Part shown: positions 8,545 to 17,283 of the stretch, one piece after another | Numbering within the stretch: the first letter of the stretch is position 1 | Layout of the letters: each line of letters begins with the position of its first letter | Source of the DNA: Pseudophaeobacter sp965641885 | GTDB taxonomy: Bacteria; Pseudomonadota; Alphaproteobacteria; Rhodobacterales; Rhodobacteraceae | DNA: 64,000 bases | Reading direction: 5' to 3' | Assembly (NCBI GenBank): GCA_965641885.1 | Contig: OZ282574.1 | Span: forward strand, 868,001-932,000 | Translations under genes and position numbers: made by a program | Notes under the pieces: generated by a model | What the model saw: only the letters and a program-made list of their open reading frames with translations | Told to the model about the DNA's origin: nothing | Databases searched by the model: none

Positions 8545-10928
8545 GCCCACTGATGAGCCCACTGGATCATAAGCTGCTGCGCGATCTCTGGCGCATGAAG
8601 GGGCAGGTTCTGGCCATCGGCGCCGTTATCGCGGTTGGGGTATTGATGCTGGTGATGATGACCGGGCTTGTCACCTCCCTCGGCGAAACGCGCACGGCCT
8701 ATTATGAGCGCTACCGGCTTGCCGATGTATTTCTGCCGGTAAAGCGCGCGCCAGAACGGCTGGCCACGCGGCTGGCGCAGATCTCTGGGGTCGCCAGCGT
8801 CGAGACGCGGATTGCAGGCCGCGCCCTGATCGATCTGCCAGACCAGAGCCTGCCGGTTCAGGCCCAGGCGCTGTCTCTGCCGCAGCACAGGCGCCCGGCG
8901 CTGAATGACATCTACCTCACACGCGGTCGCCTGCCCGCGCTGGGGCGTACAGAAGAAATCGTTCTGCTGCAAAGTTTTGCCGCCGCCCATGGGTTGCAGC
9001 CCGGCGACAGGCTGGCGGCGACAATGAACGGCAGACGTCACCAGTTCAAAATCACCGGCCTCGCACAAAGCCCCGAGTTTCTTTATGTGACCGCACCAGG
9101 AGAGCTGGTGCCGGACGATGCCCGTTTTGGGGTGATCTGGATGAGCCGTCCCGGGCTTGCGGCGGCATATGATCTGGATGGGGCCTTTAACGAAGCGCTG
9201 CTGGGTCTGGCCCGTGGCGCCAATGCGCAGAGTATTCTGGACCAGGCCGACCGCCTGATGGCCGCCTTTGGTGGCAGCGGCGGCTACGCGCTGGCGGATC
9301 AGATCTCGAACCGGTTCATTGCCGAGGAAATCTCGAATATGCGGGCGTCTGCCACTGGGGTGCCCCCGATCTTTCTCGCGGTGGCGGCCTTTCTGCTCTA
9401 TATTGTTATCAACCGAATGGTGCAGTCCGAGCGCGAAGAGATCGGGTTGATGAAGGCCTTTGGCTACACCGATATCGAAGTTGGCAGTCACTACTTCAAA
9501 CTGATTATGGTCATCGCCCTGGGTGGAGCCCTGGTCGGCTGTCTGGGCGGCATTGCCAGCGGGCGCGCGATGATCGAGGTCTATAGTGCCTATTTCAAAT
9601 TTCCTTTTCTGGTCTTCCGTCTTGATCCGGCCTCCTTTGTGACCGGAGTGACGGTCAGTGTGCTCGCTGCCTCTGCCGGTGGGGTGTTGGTGCTGCGGCA
9701 GGTCTTTGCACTGACCCCGGCCACGGCAATGCGACCGCCTGCGCCACCCGATTACAGCCGAACACAGGGGCTTGGCCGGACCCTGACCCGGTTTCTGGAC
9801 CAACCCAGCCGTATGGTGTTGCGCAGGTTGACCCGGCAACCTGTCCGCATGGCGGGGGCGATGATCGGCATCGCTTGCGGCATGGGGTTGTCTGTGGCGA
9901 TGATCACGATCTACGCGGGTTTTGACCGGACCATCGATCTGACGTTCTCTGTTGTGGATCGCAGCGACCTCAATGTCAGCTTCACGCAGCCGGTCAGTGA
10001 CAAAACCCTGTTTGAGCTGCGTCGTATCCCCGGCGTGACACGGGTCGAGGCGGTCCGCTATGTGCCCGCCGTGCTGCGCCATGGCCGCGAGAGCCACCGC
10101 GGCGCGATTACCGGCTTGCCGCAGGCCCCGGTGTCCAATCTGGCGCTCAACAGGGCGCTGGACGCAGATATGGCTCCGATCGAGATGCCAAAAACTGGCG
10201 TGATCCTGTCCAGCGTGTTGGCCGAGATGCTGGATATCAAAGCCGGAGAAATCCTGACAGTTGAGGTGCGCGAGGGCCGCCAGCCGGATCTGGAGATCCC
10301 TGTGGCAGGGATTGCGCAGGCCTTGCTGGGTTCACCCGCCTATATGGATCTTGATGCCCTCAACCAGGCGCTGCGCGAACCCCGCCGGGTTTCGGGGGCT
10401 TTCCTGACCATTGATGCGGCACAAGCGGATGCCATCTACGAGACCCTGCAGGGCATGCCAACCATTGCCGGCATCAGCGTCAAGGACGAGGCGCGAGACG
10501 CCTTTGAGGTTTTGATGGATACCGGAGCCGGGGCCATTCGTTATGTGATGGGGGCCATCGCCTTTGTTATCACCTTTGGCATTGTCTACAATGCCGCCCG
10601 CATTGCCTATGCCGAACGCGCCCGCGATCTGGCCAGCCTGCGGGTCATTGGCTTTACCAAGGCAGAGGTGGGTTTTGTCCTGCTCGGAGAGCTGGCCGTG
10701 GTGACGCTGATTTCGCTGCCCGTGGGGGCGATGCTTGGCTATTTTTTGTCCTTCGGCATTGCCGCTGGGTTTTCCACCGACCTCTACCAGATCCCAGCCA
10801 TCTTTGATCCGGTCAGCTATGGACAAGCGATGCTGGTGGTGCTCTGCGCGGCTGTGGTCTCGGGATGGTTGGTAAAACGTGATCTGGATCGCTCGGATCT
10901 GATCAAATCATTGAAGACACGGGAGTAA
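8541..10928 (+). CDS. ABC transporter permease, FtsX/MacB type
   Basis: A 795-residue permease with duplicated architecture. A first helix (about residues 17-38) is followed by a periplasmic domain and three helices (about 275-390). A second helix (about 437-459), a second periplasmic domain and three C-terminal helices (about 665-790) complete it. This is the double-FtsX layout of large export or lipoprotein-handling permeases. The GTG start overlaps the stop of the ATPase gene; an ATG four codons in is an alternative. With the ATPase and the downstream HlyD protein it resembles DevCA/MacB-like exporters, but the cargo is unknown. Confidence 0.9.
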   Translation: MSPLMSPLDHKLLRDLWRMKGQVLAIGAVIAVGVLMLVMMTGLVTSLGETRTAYYERYRLADVFLPVKRAPERLATRLAQISGVASVETRIAGRALIDLPDQSLPVQAQALSLPQHRRPALNDIYLTRGRLPALGRTEEIVLLQSFAAAHGLQPGDRLAATMNGRRHQFKITGLAQSPEFLYVTAPGELVPDDARFGVIWMSRPGLAAAYDLDGAFNEALLGLARGANAQSILDQADRLMAAFGGSGGYALADQISNRFIAEEISNMRASATGVPPIFLAVAAFLLYIVINRMVQSEREEIGLMKAFGYTDIEVGSHYFKLIMVIALGGALVGCLGGIASGRAMIEVYSAYFKFPFLVFRLDPASFVTGVTVSVLAASAGGVLVLRQVFALTPATAMRPPAPPDYSRTQGLGRTLTRFLDQPSRMVLRRLTRQPVRMAGAMIGIACGMGLSVAMITIYAGFDRTIDLTFSVVDRSDLNVSFTQPVSDKTLFELRRIPGVTRVEAVRYVPAVLRHGRESHRGAITGLPQAPVSNLALNRALDADMAPIEMPKTGVILSSVLAEMLDIKAGEILTVEVREGRQPDLEIPVAGIAQALLGSPAYMDLDALNQALREPRRVSGAFLTIDAAQADAIYETLQGMPTIAGISVKDEARDAFEVLMDTGAGAIRYVMGAIAFVITFGIVYNAARIAYAERARDLASLRVIGFTKAEVGFVLLGELAVVTLISLPVGAMLGYFLSFGIAAGFSTDLYQIPAIFDPVSYGQAMLVVLCAAVVSGWLVKRDLDRSDLIKSLKTRE

Positions 10929-10931
10929 CGC

Positions 10932-12167
10932 ATGGCAAACCCAAAGAAACGGTCGCGGCTGGTTCTGACCATCCTGGTTGGCGGCCTGATTGCGCTGGCC
11001 CTGGCGGCGGCGTTCTGGCCCCGTCCGCTGATGGTTGATCTCGCCGAGGTGACACGCGGCGCGATGCGCGTCTCCATTGACGAAGAGGGGCGCACACGGG
11101 TCAGTGAGCCCTATGTGGTCTCCACCCCGGTGGCTGGCCGGCTGCAACGGGTGCAGGTCAATCCCGGGGACCCGGTGGTGCGCGGCGAGACCATCATTGT
11201 GCATATGCTGCCAACCAATCCGATTGCGCTGGATGTGCGCACCCGCGAGCAGGCACAGGCGGCAGTAAAATCGGCAGAAGCCGGGCTACGCGGCGCCCAT
11301 GCGGATCTCAGCTCGGCCGAGGCCAGCCGCGATCTGGCCCAGACCGAGTTGAAGCGCACCGGCCAGTTGGCGGAACGCAGCATCGCCAGCCCCGCCGCTC
11401 TGGACCGGGCCAAACGCGAATTCCGCATCTCCGAGGCTGCGGTGCAAATGGCAGAGGCCGCCATCGGCACCCGCGAAGCCGATCTGATCACCGCACAGGC
11501 CCAGCTTATTGGCTTTGACGATCTCGGTCTTGGCGCTGCCCTGCGTGAAAATGGCTCTGATGACATTCCTCTGTATGCCCCGGCCAGTGGCCGCATCTTG
11601 CAAATCATGCAGCAAAGCGCCACCACGCTGCCCGCAGGCGAGCCCATCATGGAGATCGGCGACATCGACGGTGACCTTGAAATCGTGGTGGATTTGATCT
11701 CTTCGGATGCGGTGCAGGTCAATCGAGGTGACCCGGTGATCATTGACGACTGGGGCGGCGCTGTTGCCCTGCAGGGAGAAGTCTCACGCATTGATCCCTT
11801 CGGCATCACCAAGGTCTCGGCGCTCGGCGTCGAAGAGCAACGGGTGCCGGTCATTGTCACTCTGGCCTCACCAGCGGCAGAGCGGGTTGGGTTGGGGCAT
11901 GGCTATCGCGTGGAGGCGCGGATTATCGTGTGGCAGGCCGAGGACGTGCTGCGGGTGCCGTCAAGTGCGCTGTTTCGCACAGGGGCGGCCTGGTCTGTGT
12001 TTGTCGCGGTGGATGGCCTTGCGATGCAGCGCCAGATCGAGATTGCCCGCAACAACGGCACCGAAGCGCAGGTGCGCAGCGGGCTGAAGGAGGGAGACAG
12101 AGTGGTCACCTATCCGTCTGCCGCGATCCGGAGCGGCTCGGCCATTGCCCAACGGGTTCTGGAATAG
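10932..12167 (+). CDS. HlyD family periplasmic adaptor subunit
   Basis: A 411-residue membrane-fusion protein with an N-terminal anchor (about residues 10-32), a lipoyl/barrel region beginning near VVSTPVAGRLQRVQVNPGD, an alpha-helical hairpin rich in Ala/Glu (about 95-180) and a C-terminal barrel. It starts 3 bp after the permease stop, so the three genes form one export operon. No outer-membrane TolC-like channel is encoded nearby, so the system would have to share one. Similar adaptors act with DevCA-type ABC exporters. Confidence 0.9.
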   Translation: MANPKKRSRLVLTILVGGLIALALAAAFWPRPLMVDLAEVTRGAMRVSIDEEGRTRVSEPYVVSTPVAGRLQRVQVNPGDPVVRGETIIVHMLPTNPIALDVRTREQAQAAVKSAEAGLRGAHADLSSAEASRDLAQTELKRTGQLAERSIASPAALDRAKREFRISEAAVQMAEAAIGTREADLITAQAQLIGFDDLGLGAALRENGSDDIPLYAPASGRILQIMQQSATTLPAGEPIMEIGDIDGDLEIVVDLISSDAVQVNRGDPVIIDDWGGAVALQGEVSRIDPFGITKVSALGVEEQRVPVIVTLASPAAERVGLGHGYRVEARIIVWQAEDVLRVPSSALFRTGAAWSVFVAVDGLAMQRQIEIARNNGTEAQVRSGLKEGDRVVTYPSAAIRSGSAIAQRVLE

Positions 12168-12257
12168 AGACCGCCGCAGAGCTGCAAAGACCAGCAGAGC
12201 ACCAATCAGACCATTGCGGCCTCTGGCAGAAGCGCAGAGCCGGAAAGGCGCCATCCT

Positions 12258-12335
12258 GCCCGCTGCTTGTCGCGCGTCTTCACGTGTCCATCGCCAGCGA
12301 CTTTGGGTGAGAAAAGCGCGCGACAAGCAGCGGGC
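12258..12335. repeat. 19-bp perfect inverted repeat with 40-bp spacer
   Basis: The left arm at 12258-12276 (GCCCGCTGCTTGTCGCGCG) is the exact reverse complement of the right arm at 12317-12335. It lies in the short gap between two convergent operons. No T-run follows either arm, so a simple intrinsic terminator is not evident. It could be a convergent-transcript hairpin or a remnant of a small mobile element. Confidence 0.85.
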
Positions 12336-12347
12336 GGGGGCGGGCGA

Positions 12348-14123
12348 CTACCAGGCGTCGACATATCGTGCACCTGGAACGCATGCACCAGCCGCGGACA
12401 GCGCACGTAAGATTTCCTCTCGTGTCTGTGCAGGATCAATTACGGCGTCGAACTCCAGAAGGCTTGCAGCATTGAGGGCTTTGCCCTGCTCATAGAGCTG
12501 TGCGACCAGACGCTGGTATTCCGCCTCACGCTCTTCGGGGTCCGCAATGGCTGCAAGGCGGTCGCGATGGCCCAGCTTGACGGCGCCCTCCAGGCCCATC
12601 GCGCCAACTTCGCCGCTTGGCCAGGCACAGCAGAAATGCGGCCGGTCAAAGCCGCCACCTGCCATGGCCATGGCGCCCAGCCCATAGGCCTTGCGCAAAA
12701 TTACCGTGATCAGGGGCTGGCCAAAATGTGCACCCGCCAGAAACAGTCGCGAGATATGGGCCACTTGCCCGGTCTCTTCTATCGCAGGTCCCACCATAAA
12801 GCCCGGCGTGTCGCACAGAGTGACCACCGGTATCCCCCAGGCATCGCAAAGCTGCAGGAACCGCGCGCCTTTATCGCCCGCAGGCGCATCAATGGCGCCG
12901 CCCAGATGCAGCGGATTGTTCGCCACAATCCCAACAGACCGCCCCTTGATCCGGGCAAACCCGGTGATCATGCCGCTGCCAAATCCCCGGCGCAGCTCCA
13001 GAAAACTGCCTGCATCAACCAGACCGGCAATCGCGTCGCGCATATCATAGGCGCGGGTCCGGTCCACCGGCACGACCGAGCGCAGGCTTTCGGCGGCGTC
13101 CTCAACCGGCGAGGCATCATTTGCCACAGGCAGCGCAAGAAGTGTCTTGGCCGCGGCGACAGCCTGAGCTTCATCTTTGGTCAAAACATCAATGACGCCA
13201 TTGGCAACCTGCGTCTCAGAGGGGCCGATCTCGCGGGGGCCAAAACTGCCCAGACCGCCGCCCTCGATCATGGCGGGGCCGCCCATGCCAATCCAGCTGT
13301 TCTGTGTCGCGATGCGGACATTACACACGCCAAAAAGCGCGGCATTGCCGGCAAAGCACAGGCCCGAAACAATGCCTATCTTGGGGCCCTTGTGGGCTGC
13401 GAAATGACGAAAGGACGCAACGTTCAACCCCGCCGTCATCAACGTGGCCACATCGTAGTCATTGGGCCGTCCGCCACCGCCTTCGGCAAACAAAACGATG
13501 GGCAGGTTGTCGCGCGCCGCCAGCGCGATCAGCCGGTCCATCTTGCGGTGATGATTGTAGCCCTGGGTGCCGGCAAGCACCATATAGTCGACCGCCATTG
13601 CGGCCACCGGCCGGCCCCTGACCAGACCTGTGCCACAGATTATGCCATCACCCTGAGTGCGCGATTGCAGCTCAGTCAGGGGGCGTTTGCTGCGTTGCGC
13701 CGCCACAGCGAGAGCGCCGTATTCCGTAAAGGAGCCGGGATCAAACAAGTCGTCAATGTTTTCACGCGCGGTGCGCCCGCCATTCTGATGCCGCCTGGCC
13801 ACCGCCTCGGGTCTGCTGCTGTCGGCCAGCAGGTTCATACGCGCCTCAAACTCGGAAAAATCGGATCGCAGGTCCTCGGTCCCGTGCTGAAGGCTGCCGC
13901 TGACCTCGGCGGGCTCAAGCGTGACCAGTGGCTCGCCGCCGCGCAGTTCATCGCCGGGTGACACATGCAGTATGCGCACTATTCCGCTTTCTGTTGCGCG
14001 AATATCGTGCTGCATTTTCATAAGTTCAGTCACGAGTAAAATGCTGCCTGCGACAACCTCGTCTCCCTGCGCCACGCGCACGTCGGATACGATGGCGGCA
14101 TGTTCGGCTTTGATGGTTTTCAC
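12348..14123 (-). CDS. Biotinyl-carboxyltransferase fusion (acyl-CoA carboxylase subunit)
   Basis: A 591-residue protein in which a biotinyl domain (about residues 1-75, biotin-accepting lysine K36 in the ELMKM motif) is joined to a complete carboxyltransferase (about 95-591). The carboxyltransferase part contains QGGIV-type loops, the AEGGGGRP stretch and MVGPAIEETG. It would carry biotin and transfer the carboxyl group to an acyl-CoA. The GTG at 14123 was chosen because it leads straight into the biotinyl fold and has a GGGGGA ribosome-binding site; an open frame reaches further upstream (to 14297) without family-like sequence. No biotin carboxylase gene is nearby. It is divergent from an acyl-CoA ligase, which may supply its acyl-CoA substrate. 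Confidence 0.85.
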   Translation of the reverse strand: MKTIKAEHAAIVSDVRVAQGDEVVAGSILLVTELMKMQHDIRATESGIVRILHVSPGDELRGGEPLVTLEPAEVSGSLQHGTEDLRSDFSEFEARMNLLADSSRPEAVARRHQNGGRTARENIDDLFDPGSFTEYGALAVAAQRSKRPLTELQSRTQGDGIICGTGLVRGRPVAAMAVDYMVLAGTQGYNHHRKMDRLIALAARDNLPIVLFAEGGGGRPNDYDVATLMTAGLNVASFRHFAAHKGPKIGIVSGLCFAGNAALFGVCNVRIATQNSWIGMGGPAMIEGGGLGSFGPREIGPSETQVANGVIDVLTKDEAQAVAAAKTLLALPVANDASPVEDAAESLRSVVPVDRTRAYDMRDAIAGLVDAGSFLELRRGFGSGMITGFARIKGRSVGIVANNPLHLGGAIDAPAGDKGARFLQLCDAWGIPVVTLCDTPGFMVGPAIEETGQVAHISRLFLAGAHFGQPLITVILRKAYGLGAMAMAGGGFDRPHFCCAWPSGEVGAMGLEGAVKLGHRDRLAAIADPEEREAEYQRLVAQLYEQGKALNAASLLEFDAVIDPAQTREEILRALSAAGACVPGARYVDAW

Positions 14124-14323
14124 GGCAGTCCCCCTGGTTTTCCGGCCAGTTTCAACTGTCCGCTTTGTGCGTTCAGCATGCGATGGTTCCGGCGGCCTGT
14201 GGAAAGGACGTGTCGTCACTTCTGTATCGGAATTGTTCAGTCGGCCATAGGCGTTGACTTGCGAGGGGGGCGCGACCCAAGGTGGCCGAGTTTCCAAATC
14301 ATTCCAAACTGAGAAGTCGCAAT

Positions 14324-15883
14324 ATGCAGATCACATCCATGATCAGACGAGCCGCCCAGATTAATCCAAACGGGATTGCGACCATATTTCAGGATCGACA
14401 GCAAAGCTGGAGGCAGATGCTGGAGCGGGTCGCCCGTCTGGCTGGTGCGTTGCAAAAACTGGGTATGCAACCAGGCGACAGGGTGGCTCTGCTGTCGCTG
14501 AACTCTGACCGTTTCATCGAATACTATTTTGCCGTGGTCTGGGGCGGTGGTGCGATGATGCCGATGAACACCCGCTGGAGCGCTGCCGAATGCGCCTATG
14601 CGCTGAACGATGCAGGTGCTGAAATTCTGCTGTGTGACGAGGCCTTCAAGGGCTTGGCGACGGAAATCAAACCGCAAGTGGCGGGGTTGAACACGCTGAT
14701 TTACTGCGGCGATGCCGCGACGCCGACGGGCATGCTGAGCTATGAAGGCCTGGTGGCCGCGTCGGACCCGGTCCCGGATGCCGGGCGCAGCGGCGATGAT
14801 CTGGCGGGGGTCTTTTACACCGGCGGCACAACCGGGTTCCCCAAAGGCGTGATGCTGTCACATACCAATTTCTATGTCGGCGGCGTTTCAAATGCCCATG
14901 ATCTCAATATGCAAGACAGCACCGTCTATCTGCACGCGGCCCCCATGTTCCATATCGCGGATCTGATCTGGTTCAGCGCGCTTACCTTCATGGCGGGCAC
15001 CCATGTTGTGATCCCCGCCTTCACGCCGGACGGAGCACTGGCAGCAATCGAAAAACACCGCCCGCAGCAGGTGTTGCTGGTGCCGGTCATGCTGCAAATG
15101 GTTTTGCAGAGTGAAAAGCTGGCGCAAACGGATATCTCCTCGCTGCAGCAGATCACCTATGGCGCTTCTCCCATCACCGAGGCCGTTCTGAAAGACGCGT
15201 TTGAGAAGTTCCCCAATGTTTCCTTTGTTCAGGCTTTTGGCCAGACCGAACTCAGCCCGGTCGCGACCATATTGCCGGCGCAATACCATGTCTTCAGTGG
15301 GCCAAAGGCCGGAAAGCTCCGGTCTGCCGGGCGGGCCACACGGGTCTGCGAAATCCGCATTGTCGACGCGCAGCACCGCGATGTTGCACAGGGTGAGGTT
15401 GGCCAGATTGCGGTCAAGGGGCCCATCACCATGCTGGGCTATTGGAACAAGCCGGATGTGACAGGCGAGACGATTGTGGACGGCTGGGTCATGACGGGTG
15501 ATGCCGGATATATGGACCCCGAAGGGTTTGTGTTTTTGATGGACCGGGTAAAGGACATGGTCGTGTCAGGCGGCGAAAACGTCTATTCCGCCGAAGTCGA
15601 GAACGCATTGGGCCAACACCCTGACGTCGCCACAAGTGCCGTGATCGGCATTCCCAGCGCGCAATGGGGCGAAAGCGTGCATGCCATCGTCATTCTGCAT
15701 CCCGGCGTCTCGGTTACAACAGAGGAGCTGCAGGCCCATTGTCACGAATTGATCGCCGGCTACAAATGCCCGCGAAGCATTGAATACCGGACTGATGCGT
15801 TTCCGCTGTCTGGCGCAAACAAGGTGCTGAAGACTGAATTGCGCAAGCCCTACTGGAAAGACAAGGACCGGCAAATTTCCTGA
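14324..15883 (+). CDS. Acyl-CoA synthetase (AMP-binding ligase)
   Basis: A 519-residue member of the acyl-adenylate superfamily that activates a carboxylic acid to its CoA ester through an acyl-AMP. It shows the P-loop-like YTGGTTGFPKGVMLSH, the motif FGQTELSP, the hinge block MTGDAGYMDPEGF...DRVKDMVVSGGENVY, and the C-terminal catalytic lysine in ANKVLKTE. The ATG at 14324 is preferred because family proteins begin near MQITSMIRRAA; an in-frame ATG 42 bases upstream exists. It diverges from the biotinyl-carboxyltransferase gene across 200 bp, so the two may share regulation and act on the same acid. The substrate chain is not predictable. Confidence 0.9.
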   Translation: MQITSMIRRAAQINPNGIATIFQDRQQSWRQMLERVARLAGALQKLGMQPGDRVALLSLNSDRFIEYYFAVVWGGGAMMPMNTRWSAAECAYALNDAGAEILLCDEAFKGLATEIKPQVAGLNTLIYCGDAATPTGMLSYEGLVAASDPVPDAGRSGDDLAGVFYTGGTTGFPKGVMLSHTNFYVGGVSNAHDLNMQDSTVYLHAAPMFHIADLIWFSALTFMAGTHVVIPAFTPDGALAAIEKHRPQQVLLVPVMLQMVLQSEKLAQTDISSLQQITYGASPITEAVLKDAFEKFPNVSFVQAFGQTELSPVATILPAQYHVFSGPKAGKLRSAGRATRVCEIRIVDAQHRDVAQGEVGQIAVKGPITMLGYWNKPDVTGETIVDGWVMTGDAGYMDPEGFVFLMDRVKDMVVSGGENVYSAEVENALGQHPDVATSAVIGIPSAQWGESVHAIVILHPGVSVTTEELQAHCHELIAGYKCPRSIEYRTDAFPLSGANKVLKTELRKPYWKDKDRQIS

Positions 15884-15944
15884 TCCGACGTCGCAGAAAA
15901 TTTCAAACAAGCACGGAGTGCCGGGGCAGGTGCCTCGGTCAGGT

Positions 15945-16007
15945 CATGCCTTAACGGTGTTGGCGCATGTCTTAATGGCTCTGGGGCATGTCTTAACGGC
16001 GCTGGAG
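15945..16007. repeat. 3 x 21-bp imperfect tandem repeat
   Basis: Three consecutive 21-bp units each begin CATGYCTTAAYGG and differ at a few positions. Each contains a TTAA core. They are noncoding, 62 bp after the acyl-CoA ligase. Confidence 0.8.
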
Positions 16008-16200
16008 CCGGTTAAGAGGGGCGTAAGGGTGAAAAGGGGCGGAATAGGTCGTCTGTCGTGACTGATTCTTGCCTCAATTGGCGATTTGCCTGCCCAAAAC
16101 CAGCAAATCCTTACCGAAACCCCGTGCTTGCCTGTGCGCGCTTCAGCTTTTTTACACCTTCAGTCACCTAATAACGACTTGTTTTTACGTGTATTTGTCT

Positions 16201-16239
16201 AAACCCCCGGGGCTTATTTTAACGTCAACCGGGGTTTTT
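16201..16239 (+). terminator. Possible intrinsic terminator
   Basis: AACCCCCGG near 16202 can pair with CCGGGGTT near 16229 with one bulge, and TTTTTC follows. It is over 300 bp beyond the nearest upstream gene on this strand, so its function is uncertain. Confidence 0.35.
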
Positions 16240-16400
16240 CGCGGTTTTTGCCCCATTATGACACGTCAGGCCCGCGTGCATTAAAACTTCCTTAACCATG
16301 CCTCATTCTGTCCGCGATCTCGCCCACCCTGCGCAAGATTGAGCCCAATTCCAGCCGCACGACCGAACAAAGATGTGAGTGTGGGAAATTGGAGTGGAAC

Positions 16401-17120
16401 ATGAAACATTTTATCGCAGCAGTCGTAACAGCAGCCTCATTGATCGTAGGACTGTCCAAAGGCGCAGAAGCCGCTGATCCGCAAAATGGCGTGAGATCGC
16501 TGCCGGGATGGGAAGCGGTTGGACGTCTGAATATTTCCGGCCGCAATATGTGCACCGGCACTCTGGTTGCGTCAAATCTGGTGCTGACCGCCGCGCATTG
16601 CCTGTTTGATCCAAAAACGGGCCGGGCAATTGACCCGACAAAAATCGTCTTTGAAGCAGGCCTGATGGGGAGCCGCGCCAAGGCCTCCCGCGGTGTCGCC
16701 AAGGCGGTTTTGCACCCCAAGTATCAGCACCGCAACTCGGGCACCGCCCAGATGGGCAGCGACATTGCGGTTCTGCGCCTGACAAAAGCGATCAGCACCC
16801 GTGAGATCCGCCCGCTGGAGATGTCCTGGGACGCAAACCGCGGCGATGCGGTTGGGGTTCTGTCCTACAACTACACCCACGCAACCCGGCCCAACCTTGA
16901 GCCCAGCTGCAAGGTTCTGGCAAAGCAGAGCACAACATTGGTCACCTCCTGCCGGGTAGAATTCGGCGCCTCGGGTGCACCGGTGCTGCAGGTCACACCA
17001 GGCCGCACGCCTCGGCTGGTTTCGGTGGTCTCAGCCAAGGCGGCAATGGGCAGCACGCCGGTGTCGATTGCAACCACGCTGGACTCTTCCCTTTTGAAAC
17101 TGATGCGGCTGGCCGGCTAA
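16401..17120 (+). CDS. Secreted trypsin-like serine protease
   Basis: A 239-residue S1-type protease with a signal peptide (about residues 1-28, ending near AEAADP). The catalytic triad can be placed at H66 (TAAHC), D121 (GSDIAVLRL) and S191 (FGASGAP). The Ser motif is GASGAP rather than the common GDSGGP, as in several bacterial V8/trypsin-like enzymes. The ATG at 16401 is preferred over a TTG at 16389 because GGAG lies 6 bases before it and it begins a clean signal sequence. It is a single gene with its own terminator, and acts in the periplasm or outside the cell. Confidence 0.88.
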   Translation: MKHFIAAVVTAASLIVGLSKGAEAADPQNGVRSLPGWEAVGRLNISGRNMCTGTLVASNLVLTAAHCLFDPKTGRAIDPTKIVFEAGLMGSRAKASRGVAKAVLHPKYQHRNSGTAQMGSDIAVLRLTKAISTREIRPLEMSWDANRGDAVGVLSYNYTHATRPNLEPSCKVLAKQSTTLVTSCRVEFGASGAPVLQVTPGRTPRLVSVVSAKAAMGSTPVSIATTLDSSLLKLMRLAG

Positions 17121-17177
17121 CACATCGGGGCCCGCAGGCAACCTTCCCACACAACGCGTTGCCAGATGTGCCATGTA

Positions 17178-17216
17178 CAAAAGGTCCGAGCGAATGCTCG
17201 GGCCTTTTGTCTTTAG
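17178..17216 (+). terminator. Intrinsic terminator of the protease gene
   Basis: A 14-bp stem with one G-T pair and a GAAT loop (17178-17209) is followed by TCTTTAG. The arms contain AAAAGG and CCTTTT, so the structure may also work on the opposite strand for the aminotransferase. Confidence 0.8.
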
Positions 17217-17283
17217 ATCATGGCCGCTAAGAGTGCGCCTGTAGAAAGCGCGACCTTTGGTCAGCGTATCCTCAGCGATCCTG

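Larger units (their letters stand above)
15884..16400. other. Intergenic region between acyl-CoA ligase and protease
   Basis: About 517 bases with no supported gene. It holds three tandem 21-bp units (15945-16007) and a GC stem followed by a T-run (16201-16239). The rest is AT-richer DNA leading to the protease. Confidence 0.6.

Noticed and set aside
8469..10097. Long minus-strand frame opposite the FtsX permease (542 codons).
   Set aside because: It mirrors a well-supported permease gene and lacks hydrophobic or catalytic signatures.
12567..13961. Long plus-strand frame opposite the carboxyltransferase.
   Set aside because: The minus-strand carboxyltransferase and biotin motifs are unmistakable; this frame has no recognisable sequence.
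16069..16284. Short plus-strand open frame before the protease gene.
   Set aside because: It has no convincing ribosome-binding site or family-like sequence, and its end overlaps a terminator-like stem.
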